The notes: generated by a model from the letters alone, not told the origin. Counted from the first letter of the stretch, positions 37,070 to 48,398 are shown. The stretch is 64,000 nucleotides of DNA from Norana najaformis (GCA_964023275.1 OZ029918.1:32855739-32919738), one strand, 5' to 3'. Made by a program: numbers and translations.

Positions 37070-37400
37070 TTCACTTCAAGAACCGAACCAAAAACTAAGG
37101 GTGCAATTGCCTTTCGTCACAGTTTTTAGCTTTGGTGTGTAAGGATCGTGAACGACGCTTAAATCGAACTGTGTAAAAATTCGAACTAGGGTTGAACTAA
37201 AGAAAACACGCACCAGGAACAGAATCAGAACGCAATTGTACCCAGGATATAATAAAAATTATTGCCTCCCATTAAGCTCTAAAACAGCGAATGTGGAAAA
37301 CGTTTTCGATAGGCTTCATAAATCCTCCAAGACCTCATGATTATATAAATTAGATTTATAGCTAAATTGGGGTCTCATGCACACAAAATATAATCCATGT
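37070..37400 (+). promoter_or_regulatory. Orphan 5' flank of copy B
   Basis: Matches the upstream flank of the other copies (CGTCACAGTTTTTAG, AAGGATCGTGAACG, CCAGGATATAATAA, ATAAATTAGATTTATAGCTA). It then stops near 37400, and the sequence resumes as the 3' part of intron 1 at about 37546, so exon 1 is absent between them. Confidence 0.6.
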
Positions 37401-37648
37401 AATTAAAAACCAAAGCAAAACGTGAAAAGAAAAATTAATGTGTTAGGTTTTTGTTTAGTAAGGTAATACGCTGAAGCACAATTACGATACCCGAAATGCA
37501 GCAATAGGAAAAACAATTACCTTATTATCAATTTATTACCTTAGTTTACATATAGTTCACTTATAGGTTTACAGTCTTACATAAAGGCCCCTTAGATGGG
37601 CATTATAATAATATTAGGTTACAGATTTTGCTTTTGGCCATGTTGCAG

Positions 37649-38302
37649 ATAATATCTGTTTGTTGAAGACTCTCTATTCTCCTCCCATGGTTAATGGAGT
37701 AGCTTACGCCGAAAACAAAATCTACATTCTTCTTGATGGTCCAAATGCTCTCCGTGTTTACGAAGATCTGGAACCATTTGCTCCCATAATCACCTCGAGA
37801 TCTATGGATCGAATGCTGCCCTCATCCGTGGTATCCGGTAACTAGACGACATCCAAGGGCGCTAAAGCATGCTATTCAGTCTCCCACGGGTGACTTAATC
37901 GTTAGTCATTACATGCCTTCATTGGAAATATGGGTCGTTAGTAAACTGTCCAGCGATGGGCAAGTCCTCAACGTCTTTATACCCTGGAGTGTGTCGGAAC
38001 GATTAAGGCAGCCGTGTCACTTGGCTTTCGATTCCATCAACAGTCGCCTTTTTGTGAACGATATCGGGTGTGATAAAGTAATTCTACTTGATGGAGATTT
38101 TTGTTGGAGCCGAACTCTTGTTTCAAAGGATAAACATGGAATCTCTACACCAACGAGAATATGTTACAATCCAGAGAGATCTCAACTGATTTTAGACCAA
38201 GGGGGATATGGAACCAAAGTTTTGAAATTAATTAAAACAAGCTTTATGTGCACTGGATTTATGGAGGCATTCCTATCGAAGATTATGGCCTCCGAAGTTT
38301 AA
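37649..38302 (+). pseudogene. Copy B: propeller gene lacking exon 1
   Basis: The exon starts after TTGCAG with the family's DN-x-x-LLKTLYSP-x-MVNGVAY opening. After EPFA about 225 bp present in gene C (41521-41745) is deleted, so two blades are lost and the frame shifts. More small changes follow near 37845 (GGTAACTAGACG). The C-terminal part is open again from 37913 (SLEIWVVSKLSSDGQVLNVF to GTKV), but the stop region differs and reads on to 38302. With exon 1 and its signal peptide deleted, this copy cannot make the family protein. Confidence 0.9.
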
Positions 38303-39439
38303 CACAGTTCGACAATACGATTTTATTCGGATTAAAATGACGGGCCGAGGTTTCATCTCGGGTTGCCGAGTTGAAAAGCCGATTCGCTTTGCCCTTTGCA
38401 ACCACGCTATTTTTAAGATAACCGTTAAGAATGCATATATAGGCCTACTATATTTTTGCTTATCTTCGGCAAATTACTAACACCAGAATCAAACCGATCG
38501 TATGCTTTCTTGCTATTATTTTTAAAATAGGACAGAAAGTTGTCAATATTTAGTTCGGAATATCCTTTAACGTAGCTGTTGGTTATTATATTTTCTGGTA
38601 GGATGCGTCATGTGAAATTGGCCATTATTAGTTCAGCATGACTGATACAAGATTTAACGAACAAAACGTCGTATGGTTGCTGTGGCCTCCAAAACTATGA
38701 CAGGCTTGTGCATAACACTTACCTGTTGATTTAAAAGCACTAGTCACCCAATCGCTCTCTTAACCACTTACTTCTTCCAATACACTCAAAAATTCAGAAG
38801 ACGGAAAATGGGGCATACATTTGAAATCCCATACTTTCATAGACAGCTGCATAAAAATCGTTAATCAGTCGCTCAATACCAAAAGGTAAATATTGATAAA
38901 TAAACTATTTCCTACGATTGCTTCAACCTTATATCCTTAGTAAACATTACATTTTTAGCTTAGATTTTAAAAATATTTTACATTATTGTATCATTTTAAG
39001 TGTGCTTATCTGATTAAATCTTTCAAGTTTCTGTCCTGCTTTAAAAATGCAAATGAATATTCGAATCTTAAGTATGACCTGATTTATTATGATCAATGCC
39101 AGTGGCTCTTTAATATATTATTACATTGGCTGTCGCGAGTAACGTGAATGCGTGTTTTGCGTGTGTTCTTTCGATATAAAAATACTTCTCTTTCACGAAC
39201 AAAATCCGCATGCAACCAATAATCAATCAAAAACCACACACTATAGAAACAATGCGACTATTATCTTGGCCACTTGCGCCTTCGACTTAAGAAACTGTGT
39301 TTGTTTTAATGATCAGACATTTTTGTATCACGTGAGCCTGCTGCGACCCGCAGTGTTCGCATCGCGACATCCAGTGCTTCATCGCCTATCACAACCTGGC
39401 TATAAACCTGCAGATTAAGTAATTAATTAATATAATTAG
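38303..39439. other. 3' flank of copy B, duplicated downstream of gene C
   Basis: No coding frame of note. It aligns along its whole length with 42205-43400, including GACAGAAAGTTGTCAATATT, GGATGCGTCATGTGAAATTG and CTCTTTCACGAACAAAATCC. It therefore belongs to the tandem segmental duplication. Confidence 0.8.
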
Positions 39440-39985
39440 AAACTTCTAGAGCCTCGGTGTCGAATGCACAAAGGCATCAACCGATGGCGCATCAAATCTG
39501 AGACGCATTCAGGTCAATATCCAGAAGATCAGTCTACTAAGACAGAGAGGCAGCCTACGGCGGATAAGCCAACTGAAAAAGGTAAGTCTTAAATCGAGAA
39601 CAAAATGACATAAGAGACTGGGCATAACGCACAGATGCAGGAAGCGAATTTCAATATTTCGGTTTAGCAACCGAAAAAGCTCGCTTATCAAGAACAGTTC
39701 TAGTTTCTGGCACAACAAGAGAAAGGCATTCAGATGACCTGGTTGAAAAATGATGAGTTTGAGGAGTGACGGCTGCCTTTTAAGAATCGTGGTTGACCAG
39801 AGTTCACTGTTTTGTAAATTATAAGCCTCAATTCAAAAGAAATTCTGTGGTGAATAGGAAGCCAGTGTAAGGCTTTAAGTACACGGGTTATATGCTCTAT
39901 ATACGATAGCTAATGCCATCGGATGCTATGCTGGCTGAATATAACCCGGCCGAGACTTCGCTGATAAGGTGCCTGGTAATGGACC
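39440..39985 (-). mobile_element. L2/CR1-like LINE 3' end downstream of copy B
   Basis: The minus strand reads LKALHWLPIHHRISFELRLI with IYKTVNSG, the C-terminal LHWLP signature of L2/CR1-like polymerases, then the 3' region ending in an (ATTA)n-like word near 39420-39440. The same element lies at 43400-43940; a 69-codon frame on its minus strand is identical in both. It was therefore present before the segment was duplicated. Confidence 0.8.
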
Positions 39986-40580
39986 ATATTTTTCTGAAAT
40001 GTAGGCCTACATAACACCATTCATTAGTTACTGAAAGAACTAACCAAACCACGGGTTCAAGTAAACAATCGTTTTTCATCACAGTTTTCGTAGCGAGGCG
40101 TGGAAAGATCGCGAACGGGGCGTAAATCAAACTGTCTAAAAAGTCGAACTAGAACTGAATTGAACCCGGAAAACTAAGCATCGAGAACCGAATCAGAAAG
40201 AAAAACATCCAGGATATAATAAACTGCCTATGGTTAAGATCCAAAACAGCATGTGGACAAATTTTCGACAGGCTTCATAAATCATCCAACTTCTGACAAC
40301 ATAAATTAAAATAATAGCTAAATTGGCGCCTATAGTGCACACAAAAGTTTACTGTATAATTAAGCAACATGTGAACTACTAATCTGCGTTTCATTAATAG
40401 GCCTACGGTGTCTCAACAGGAATTGTTGACGTAGGCCTACTGCTCGAAGGTCACACAACGGGAAGCTTAGCCAGTCTCGATTTGAGGCGAAAACAAGAAT
40501 ATTGTTGGAATCTTAATCTGAAGTCTATCATCGGAATTCAATTTCTGTTTTTGAACCGATCTTGCAACTTCCGAGAAGAC
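39985..40580 (+). promoter_or_regulatory. 5' flank of gene C
   Basis: Almost identical to 3831-4427. It has a forkhead-like GTAAACA at 40061-40067, then the CATCACAGTTTT and GATCGCGAACG words conserved in all five copies. TATA-like strings occur, but none is placed consistently relative to the start codon. Confidence 0.5.
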
Positions 40581-42204
40581 ATGTTTAAATTATTTTGCGT
40601 TGCAGTCGCTTTATTTTGCACCATGGACGACGCTGTTGAGTCCCAGCCGACAATTGATGAAACTGACATCAGTTGTTTCGACGACGAATTATCAGAAGCA
40701 ATCAGGCTACAGCTGAAGAATGAAGATCTTCGACAGGCCTTGGAGACTGAACGACAGATTGTCAAAGACCTTCGAAAACGCGTCGCAATACTCGAGAAAA
40801 AGGGCACAGGTAGGTATCGAAGAAAGGCGAATTGACATTGGTATCATTAGGGGCACGCTAAACCCCGACACTATGGACACTGGGGAAACATATTTTCAGT
40901 GGCGTATATAGCTATCGGTGATGGGCTGAGGGTGGTTCACCCCGCAGCACTCCTCTTGGTTATAAATTCCGGCGCTCCTCAGACTAGACCCATGCATGGT
41001 GGACTGCCAGAACATGCGCCCCTCTGAGTATCCCTTGCCCCAACATGCAAGTAATCCTGGATCCGCCACTGCATACTTGAATATAATCTTGAAGGAGGTG
41101 TGGAACTTTGAAGTGACGCCGTTGGAGACAGGTCTATAACGTTGTTTGTCCAATTGCTTCAATGCGGATATTGTGAATGCGCTTCAGCTTCATAGTTTAC
41201 AAGACCTAACAAATTACGTTACCTTTTTCACGTTCTGGTTTGCCTTGCCTTATATTTTATTATGTTAGTTTACATATCGTTGGTTTAGTTTTAAAGTTCT
41301 TCTAGAAAAATTAGAAAGGCCCATAAGACTGATATTATAGGCTTAACAATAATAGGTTACATATTTTGCTTTTGGCCATATTGTAGATAATGTCAGTTTG
41401 TTGAAGACTTTGTATTCTCCTTCCCTGGTTAATGGAGTAGCTTACGCCGAAAACAAAATCTACATCCTTCTTGATGGTCCAACTGGTCTCCGTGTTTATG
41501 AAGATCGGGAACCATTTGATCTTCTGAAGTCAATCAATATAAATGGTGTTAAGAATCCGGAAGATATGGCATACAGCGACACTTCTAAATGCTTATACAT
41601 CAGTGACAAAGACGAGAAATGCATCTGGAAGATAGATTTGTTTACTGATCGAGTAACAGAATGTTTGCTTCAAATATCTGAACCCTTCACCTTTTCAGTG
41701 TCACCTGAAGGTCACGTACTAATTTTGAAGGATAACAATTCCTTCAGTCATCTCGAGATCTATGGATCGAATGCCTCCCTCATCCGCAGCATCCGGTTAT
41801 CGGAGGACATCCGACAGCCAAAGCATGCCATCCAGACTCCCACCGGTGATTTCATCGTTAGTCATTACATGCCTTCACTGGGAATATGGGTCATCAGTAA
41901 ACTATCCAGCGGTGGACACGTCCTCAACGTGTTTAACCCATGGAATGTGTCGGAACGATTTAGCCATCCGTGTCACTTGGCCTTCGATTCCATCAACAAT
42001 CGCCTTTTTGTGAACGATATCGGGAGTGATAAAGTAATTCTACTTGATGGAGATTTTTGTTGGAGCCGAACTCTTGTTTCAAAGGATAAACATGGAATCT
42101 CTACACCAACGAGAATATGTTACAATCCAGATAGATCTCAGCTGATTGTAGGCCAGTGGGGATATGGAACCAAAGTCTTCGAAACTAATCAAGAAATTAA
42201 TTGA
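40581..42204 (+). CDS. Gene C: secreted coiled-coil/NHL-like propeller protein
   Basis: CDS is join(40581..40809, 41387..42204), 348 residues, intact. Exon 1: signal peptide (MFKLFCVAVALFC, residues 1 to about 21), acidic segment with one Cys, then a coiled coil (RLQLKNEDLRQAL to RVAILEKKG). Donor CAG/GTAGGT and acceptor TTGTAG, phase 1. Exon 2: propeller-like repeats with the NHL pattern of P-x-x-hydrophobic, small loop, hydrophobic strand: KNPEDMAYSDTSKCLYISD, RQPKHAIQTPTGDFIVSH, SHPCHLAFDSINNRLFVND and STPTRICYNPDRSQLIVGQ. ATG 40581 is preferred over the in-frame ATG-like start at 40482 because it opens the signal peptide and is shared by all copies. Likely an extracellular, coiled-coil-linked oligomer; ligand unknown. 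A possible poly(A) signal ATTAAA is at 42284-42289. Confidence 0.9.
40897..41071. mobile_element. hAT-like MITE in intron 1 of gene C
   Basis: Same element and same site as 4744-4921, here 175 bp, flanked by CATATTTT (40889-40896) and CATACTTG (41072-41079). Confidence 0.8.
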
Positions 42205-43399
42205 AACAAGCTTTATGTGCAATGAATTTCGAAGATTGTGGTCTCCGAAGTTTAATATAGTTCGACAATACGATTTTATTCATATTAAAATGAGGGGCCG
42301 AGGTTTCAACCCTGTGTTTCAAAGGTGGAAAGCCGATTCGTTTTTGCGCTTTGCCACCACGCTATTTTTAAGATAACTTTCAAGAACGCATTCAGTTCTA
42401 CTATATTTTTGTATATCTTCGGCAACTTATTAACATCAGAATCAAACCGATAGCATGCTTTCTCGGTATTATTTTTTAAATAGGACAGAAAGTTGTCAAT
42501 ATTTAGTTCGGAATATCCTTTAACGTTGCTGTTGGTTATTATATTTTCTGGTAGGATGCGTCATGTGAAATTGGCCATTATTAGTTCAGCATGACTGATA
42601 CAAGATTTAACGAACATGACATCGTATGGTTGCTGTGGCCTTTAACGTCTCCATGACTGTGACAGGCTGGTGCGTTACACTTCCCTTAAGCGTTTTAAAA
42701 GCATCTAGTCAACCGATAGCTGGCTTAACCACTTACTTCTTCCAATACACTCAAAAATTCAGAGGACGGAAAATGGGGCATACACTTGGAATATCGTACT
42801 TTCATTCACAGCTGCATAAAGTAGTTAATCGGTCGCTCAATTTCAAAAGATAAATATTGATAAATAAACTATTTCCTACGATTGCTCCAACATAATATTC
42901 TGAAGAAACATTAAATTTATAACTTAGATTTTAAAACTATTTTACACTATTGTATCATTTTAAGTAAGCGTATTGAATAAATCTACCAAATTTCTGTCTT
43001 GCTTTAAAAATGCAAATAAATATTCAATTCTTATATATAACATGATTTATTATGATCAATGTCAATGGACCTTTCATATATTTTTATTACATGGGCTGTC
43101 ACGAGAAACATGAATGCGTGTTTTGCATGTGTTCTTTCGATATAAAAATACTTCTCTTTCACGAACAAAATCCGCACGCAACCAATTATTAATCAAAAAT
43201 GACAAACTATAGAAATATTGCGACAATCTTGGCCACGTGCGCCTTCAACTTAAGAAACTGTTTGCTTAAATGACCGGACATTTTTTGTCACGTGGGCCAG
43301 CTGCGACCCTCAACGCCCGCAACACGACATCCAATGCCTCATCGCCTTTCACACCAGGCGATAAAACCACAGATTAAGTAATTAATTAATAATTTTGAA
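42205..43399. other. 3' flank of gene C
   Basis: Non-coding counterpart of 38303-39439, slightly diverged. No gene seen. Confidence 0.7.
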
Positions 43400-43940
43400 A
43401 CTTCTAGAGCCTCGGTGTCTAATGCACAAGGCATCAACCGATGGCGCATCAAATCTGAGACGCATTCAGGTCAATATCCAGAAGATCAGCCTACTAAGAC
43501 AGAGAGGCAGCCTACGGCGGATAAGCCAACTGAAAAAGGTAAGTCTTAAGTCGAGAACGAAATGACATAAGAGACTGGGCATAACGCACAGATGCAGGAA
43601 GCGAATTTCAATATTTCGGTTTAGCAACCGAAAAAGCTCGCTTATCAAGAACAGTTCTAGTTTCTGGCACAACAAGAGAAAGGCATTCAGATGATCTGGT
43701 TGAAAAATGATGAGTTTGAGGAGTGACGGCTGCCTTTTAAGAATTGTGGTTGGCCAGAGTTCAATGTTTTGTAAATTATAAGCCTCAATTCAAAAGAAAT
43801 TCTTTGCTGAATAGGAAGCCAGTGTAAGGCTTTAAGTACACGGGTTATATGCTCTATATACGATAGCTAATGCCATCGGATGCTATGCTGGCTGAATATA
43901 ACCCGGCCGAGACTTCGCTGATAAGGCGCCTGGTAATGGA
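43400..43940 (-). mobile_element. L2/CR1-like LINE 3' end downstream of gene C
   Basis: Paralogous copy of 39440-39985 by segmental duplication. It continues to GGTAATGGAC at 43942, where a minus-strand SINE begins. Confidence 0.8.
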
Positions 43941-44135
43941 CGCGGGGCCAATGCATCGCAGGATTTATCGTTTACCTCCCAGCTTGCGCCGGTATCAAAT
44001 TCTACTGCTTGGTGACAGAGGCACGCTGTGCGCATACAATTTGCCCAAGGTCGTTACACGGAGTCTAAATCGCAGCCTTATGTTGGTGGTTATAGGATAC
44101 TGTTAGCACAAAGTCCGCGTGATGGCCTGCAGAAT
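43940..44135 (-). mobile_element. tRNA-derived SINE, minus-strand copy
   Basis: Reversed, it reads GTGTAACGACCTTGGGCAAA, TGCCTCTGTCACCAAGCAGT and GGCGCAAGCTGGGAGGTAAA, aligned in order with the copy at 17225-17470. Confidence 0.75.
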
Positions 44136-45289
44136 ACATCCGGGTTTTAATTATGATTTGCAGAATTAAGGGTTTTGGCGCTTTCATTTATACATCCTGC
44201 TTTCTACATACAATTTGGATGGAAGGTCTGTGGACGACGTACATGAGTTTCTCAGTCATTATAATTGACTGAATTTTCCCAGATGCTACCAATAGTATAA
44301 CATCACAGATAGGTATGATTTCCTTAACAATTTGTCGTTTTTCTTACTTCTCGTGTTTTGTTTATTGCGCTACCATTGTTTAGCGAGAACAGAGATTGAT
44401 ACATACAGCCAAACCCAACGTCGTATGCAGAAACAAAAGAAAAATCTGACAGACATTTCGGCAGCAGTAATAGTCCGAACATATAAGAATTATTCAGCAG
44501 AATTCACGTTGAGGCGAAGAATTTGCCGAAAATGACGGAGTCGGCAAAACATGCGGCAACATGGCCGCAGACATGCGCAGTGTATTTTTAAAACAGGCTA
44601 ATTTTTGACATTTCTCATGTATACAATTTTATATTCTGCAATTTATTATAAGCAAATTACTAGAAATGGCAGTTACTTTAGGATAGTTCTAGAAATAGCA
44701 ATTACTTTAGAGTTGTTCCAGGACAAATAGTCACTTTAGTTGTGGTTTACGGTCAAACTTAGCCTACTTTATAAGTAGTTGAGGATCGTTACTTACTTTA
44801 GGTATGTTTTAGAGCCATCACTGACTTAGAGATCGTCCAGATTCATTACTTACCATAGGAGATGTCTGATACCATTTAGCCTACTCACTTAAAGACTGGC
44901 GTGAAACTGGTAAGAACGAATACATTGGCTGCATAATGTCGGCGAAAGACGACTAGCCACTCCCTCTCCATGTCGAGGCTAAGAAAATGAAGTCGCGAAC
45001 ACTTCATGCCCATCGCTGTCTCTAGAGTTAGCCTGAGGGATACATAAGTGACCCTAACATTGCAGTGATGCAGAAGTGACCTCCATTTGACAATGATACA
45101 GAAGTCAACTTAACCCATGATGTAAAAGTGATCCTTACTCGTGATACAGAAGAAACCTACCTTTAGCGTGTAACCCTTCTTTTACGTTGTATGCCCGAAG
45201 TAACCATTCTGTTAGGGTGTGCCAGAAGTAACCCTCTATTGAGGCGTCCCAGTACTCGAGACAAAGGGTTCAGTTAGGACTCACAGATC
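44136..45289. repeat. Minisatellite-bearing flank upstream of gene D
   Basis: Two degenerate arrays: 44690-44880 on TTACTTTAGG/AGTTGTTCCAGG units (counterpart of 3280-3440), and 45040-45250 on GATGCAGAAGTGACC-type units of about 30 bp. A 67-codon frame at 44332-44535 (+) has a hydrophobic start but no recognisable domain. Confidence 0.6.
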
Positions 45290-46142
45290 GGTGTAACTGT
45301 GGCCGATCCAAAAGAAACTTGGGTGCGAGCTCAATCCCCAAATTAGACGTTTTTTAAGTGTCAGAATAGTTAGGAGAAAGATAGGGCAAGTGAGCCGAAA
45401 TTTATCAAGGGCCTTTTTCTTGAATGCTCAGCGATGATCAAGGGTGGTAGAATCAGCTTGTTCATAAGTGCGAAATGGTCAGGCAAGCTTATAATCGACG
45501 GCACATTTTTTGAGTTGAGTCAAGAACTGAAGCAACTGTCTAGAACTGTATCAATGTTTTTCTGATATGAGCATAACTCGTCATTATTTACTTAAAGAAC
45601 TGATTAAAACCTCGGATTCAAGTAAAGAATAGCCTTTCGTCACAGTTTTTCTATCTATAGCATGGAAGGATCGCGAACGAAATTAAATCGAACTCCCTAA
45701 AAAGTCGAACTGGAATAGAATTCAGCCAGTAAAAACCACCTCACCAGGCACCGAATGAGAACGCAAAAACGCCCAGGATATAATAAAATAATCGCCTCCG
45801 ATTAAGCTGCAAAAAAAGAGAATGTGGACAAACATTTCGACAGGCTCCATAAGTCACCCAACCACTCCAGATGATATAAATTAGGATTAACGCTAATTGG
45901 CTTAGAGTGCACGCAAAAGATATTCTATGTAAACAGCATGTGAATTAATTATTTGTGTTTGAAAATAAAATGGTGTTTCTACAGGAAATCGTTGAAGAAG
46001 CTGCATGAACGTCGCACGACTGAAAACTTAGCCAGTGTCAATTTGATGCGGAAACAAGAAAATTGTTAGAATCTTTACCTGAAGTCTTTCATCGGAGTTC
46101 GGCGTTTTCTCTTTGAATCGATCTTGCAACTTCGGGGAAGAC
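45290..46142 (+). promoter_or_regulatory. 5' flank of gene D
   Basis: Homologous to 60065-61023 upstream of E from GGCCGATCCAAAAGAAACTT onward and, from about 45480, to the flanks of A and C. The forkhead-like word is altered here to GTAAAGA. Confidence 0.5.
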
Positions 46143-48398
46143 ATGTTTAAATTATTTTGCGTTGCAGTCGCTTTATTTTGCGCCATGGACGACGCTGTTC
46201 AGTCCCAGCCGACAATTGATGAAACTGACATCAGTTGTATCGATGACGAATCCTCAGAAGCAATCGGGCTACTGCAGCAGAACGAACATCTTCGACAGAC
46301 CTTGGAGACTGAACGACAGACTGTCACAGACCTACAAAAACGCGTAGTAATATTCGAGAACAGAAGTTCAGGTAAGTGTCGATAAAAGGCGAATTGACAT
46401 TTTCATAATTATCGGCCTGCTAAATTCCGACGCTTTGGACTACTGGAACAACATACTTGAGTATTATCGTGAGGGAAGATTGAACTTTGAAGTTACACCA
46501 CTGCAGATAGGAATGCAACGTTGTTTGTCCTGATGCTGCATTGGAAGTATTGTGATTACGCTTCAGCATGTTACCATACTTTACAAAACCTAACGCATTA
46601 CCTTTCAGAAATGATCGGGCTACAGCAGAACAACGAACAACTTCGACAGACCTTGGAGACTGAACGACAGAGCAACGAACAACTTCGACAGACCTTGGAG
46701 ACTGAACGACAGAGCAACGAACAACTTCGACAGACCTTGGAGACTGAACGACAGAACAACGAACAACTTCGACAGACCTTGGAGACTGAACGACAGAGCA
46801 ACGAACAACTTCGACAGACCTTGGAGACTGAACGACAGAGCAACGAACAACTTCGACAGACCTTGGAGACTGAACGACAGAGCAACGAACAACTTCGACA
46901 GACCTTGGAGACTGAACGACAGAGCAACGAACAACTTCGACAGACCTTGGAGACTGAACGACAGAGCAACGAACAACTTCGACAGACCTTGGAGACTGAA
47001 CGACAGAGCAACGAACAACTTCGACAGACCTTGGAGACTGAACGACAGAGCAACGAACAACTTCGACAGACCTTGGAGACTGAACGACAGAGCAACGAAC
47101 AACTTCGACGGACCTTGGAGACTGAACGACAGATTGTCACAGACCTTCGAAAACGCGTCGCAATATTTGAGAAAAAAGGTTTAGGTAGGTATCGAAGAAA
47201 TGCGAATTCACATTTGAATAATTATAGGCCCGCTAAATTCAGACGCTTTGGACTACTCACTACTGGGACACATACTTGAGTATAATCTTGAGGGAGGAAC
47301 AGCATTTGAAGTTACGCCGCTGCTGTTTTCAACGTTGTTTGTCCTGTTACTGCATTTTGGGTGTTGTGATTACGCTTCAGCATATTACAATACTTTACAA
47401 AACCTAACACATTAACTTTCATTTTCACGCTTTGCTTTGCTTAATCTTCCATTTTATTACCTTAGTCTACATACGGTTCACTTGTAGGTTTACTGTCTTA
47501 TATAAAGGCCCGTAAGATGGGTTTTATAATATATAACAATATAATATAGGTTACATATTTTGCTTTTGCCTATGTTGTAGATAATGTCTGTTTTTTGAAG
47601 ACTTTGTATTCTCCTTCCTTGGTTAATGGAGTAGCTTACTCTGGGAACAAAATCTACATCCTTCTTGATGGTCCAAATGCTCTCCGTGTTTATGAAGATC
47701 GTGAACCGTTTGCTTTTCTGAAGTCAATCAATATAAATGTTGTTAAGAATCCGGAAGATATGGCATACAGCGACACTTCTAAATGCTTATACATCAGTGA
47801 CAAAGACGAGAAATGCATCTGGAAAGTAGATTTGCTTACTGACCGGGTAACCAAATTGTTGCTTCAAATATCTGAACCCTCCACCTTTTCGGTGTCACCT
47901 GAAGGTTACTTGCTGATTTTGAAGGATAACAATTCCTTCAGTCATCTCGAGATCTATGGATCGAATGCCATCCTCATCCGTAGAATCCGGTTACCAGGCG
48001 ACATCCGACAGCCAAAGCATGCCATTCAGACTCCCGCCGGTGACTTCATCGTTAGTCATCACAACAGTTCATTGGGAATATGGGTCATTAGTAAAATATC
48101 CAGCGGTGGACAAGTCCTCAACGTGTTTAGACCCCAGAGTGTGTCGGAACGATTTATACTTCCGTGTCACTTGGCTTTCGATTCCATCAACAATCGCCTT
48201 TTTGTGAACGATATATGGGGTCATAAAGTAATTCTACTTGATGCAGATTTTTCTTGGAGCCGAACTGTTGTTTCGCAGAATAAACATGGAATCTCTACAG
48301 CAACGAGAATAAGTTACAGTACAGGGAAATCTCAGCTGATTGTAGGCCAATGGGGACAGGGAACCAAAGTCTTCGAAATTAATCATGAAATTAATTGA
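46143..48398 (+). CDS. Gene D: propeller protein with expanded coiled-coil exon
   Basis: CDS is join(46143..46371, 46609..47184, 47581..48398), 540 residues, intact. Exon 1 codes the signal peptide, a Cys-containing acidic segment and a coiled coil (LLQQNEHLRQTLETERQ). Exon 2, 576 nt and phase 1 on both sides, codes 192 residues: a lead-in EMIGLQQ, twelve 14-residue units NNEQLRQTLETERQ or SNEQLRQTLETERQ, and an exon 1-like tail IVTDLRKRVAIFEKKG. Exon 3 codes the NHL-like propeller (KNPEDMAYSDTSKCLYISD, RQPKHAIQTPAGDFIVSH and so on). Splice sites are CAG/GTAAGT, CTTTCAG, TAG/GTAGGT and TTGTAG. Skipping exon 2 keeps the frame, giving a short form like gene C. AATAAA lies at 48483-48488. Confidence 0.9.
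46629..47132 (+). repeat. Coding minisatellite, 12 x 42 bp
   Basis: Exactly twelve units of 42 bp with no length variation. Differences are few: units 1 and 4 start AACAAC instead of AGCAAC, and unit 12 has CGACGG for CGACAG. 42 bp equals 14 residues or two heptads, so changes in unit number never disturb frame or heptad register. Confidence 0.98.

Larger units (their letters stand above)
39985..43945 (+). repeat. Tandem segmental duplication unit containing gene C
   Basis: Flank, gene C and about 1.74 kb of downstream DNA form one unit. Its downstream part matches the DNA after copy B, and its upstream part matches the flank of copy A. The junction at about 39985 joins CTGGTAATGGA (end of the downstream block, as at 43930-43942) to CCATATTTTTCTGAAATG (start of the flank, as at 3834), with only 2-3 bp in common. 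Confidence 0.8.

Noticed and set aside
40482-40580. Upstream in-frame start of gene C
   Set aside because: It would place 33 residues before the signal peptide and is not preserved as an equivalent start in all copies. The ATG at 40581 is common to all copies that have exon 1.
39509-43675. Identical 69-codon minus-strand frames at 39509-39718 and 43466-43675
   Set aside because: They look like a conserved small protein pair, but lie in the 3' region of a LINE that was copied with the segmental duplication, so identity reflects recent duplication rather than selection.
46598-47140. Long minus-strand frames (160-180 codons) opposite the gene D repeat
   Set aside because: They are open only because a 42-bp repeat without stops in one reading frame has none in the antisense frames either. 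The sense frame has splice sites, paralogues and a signal peptide.
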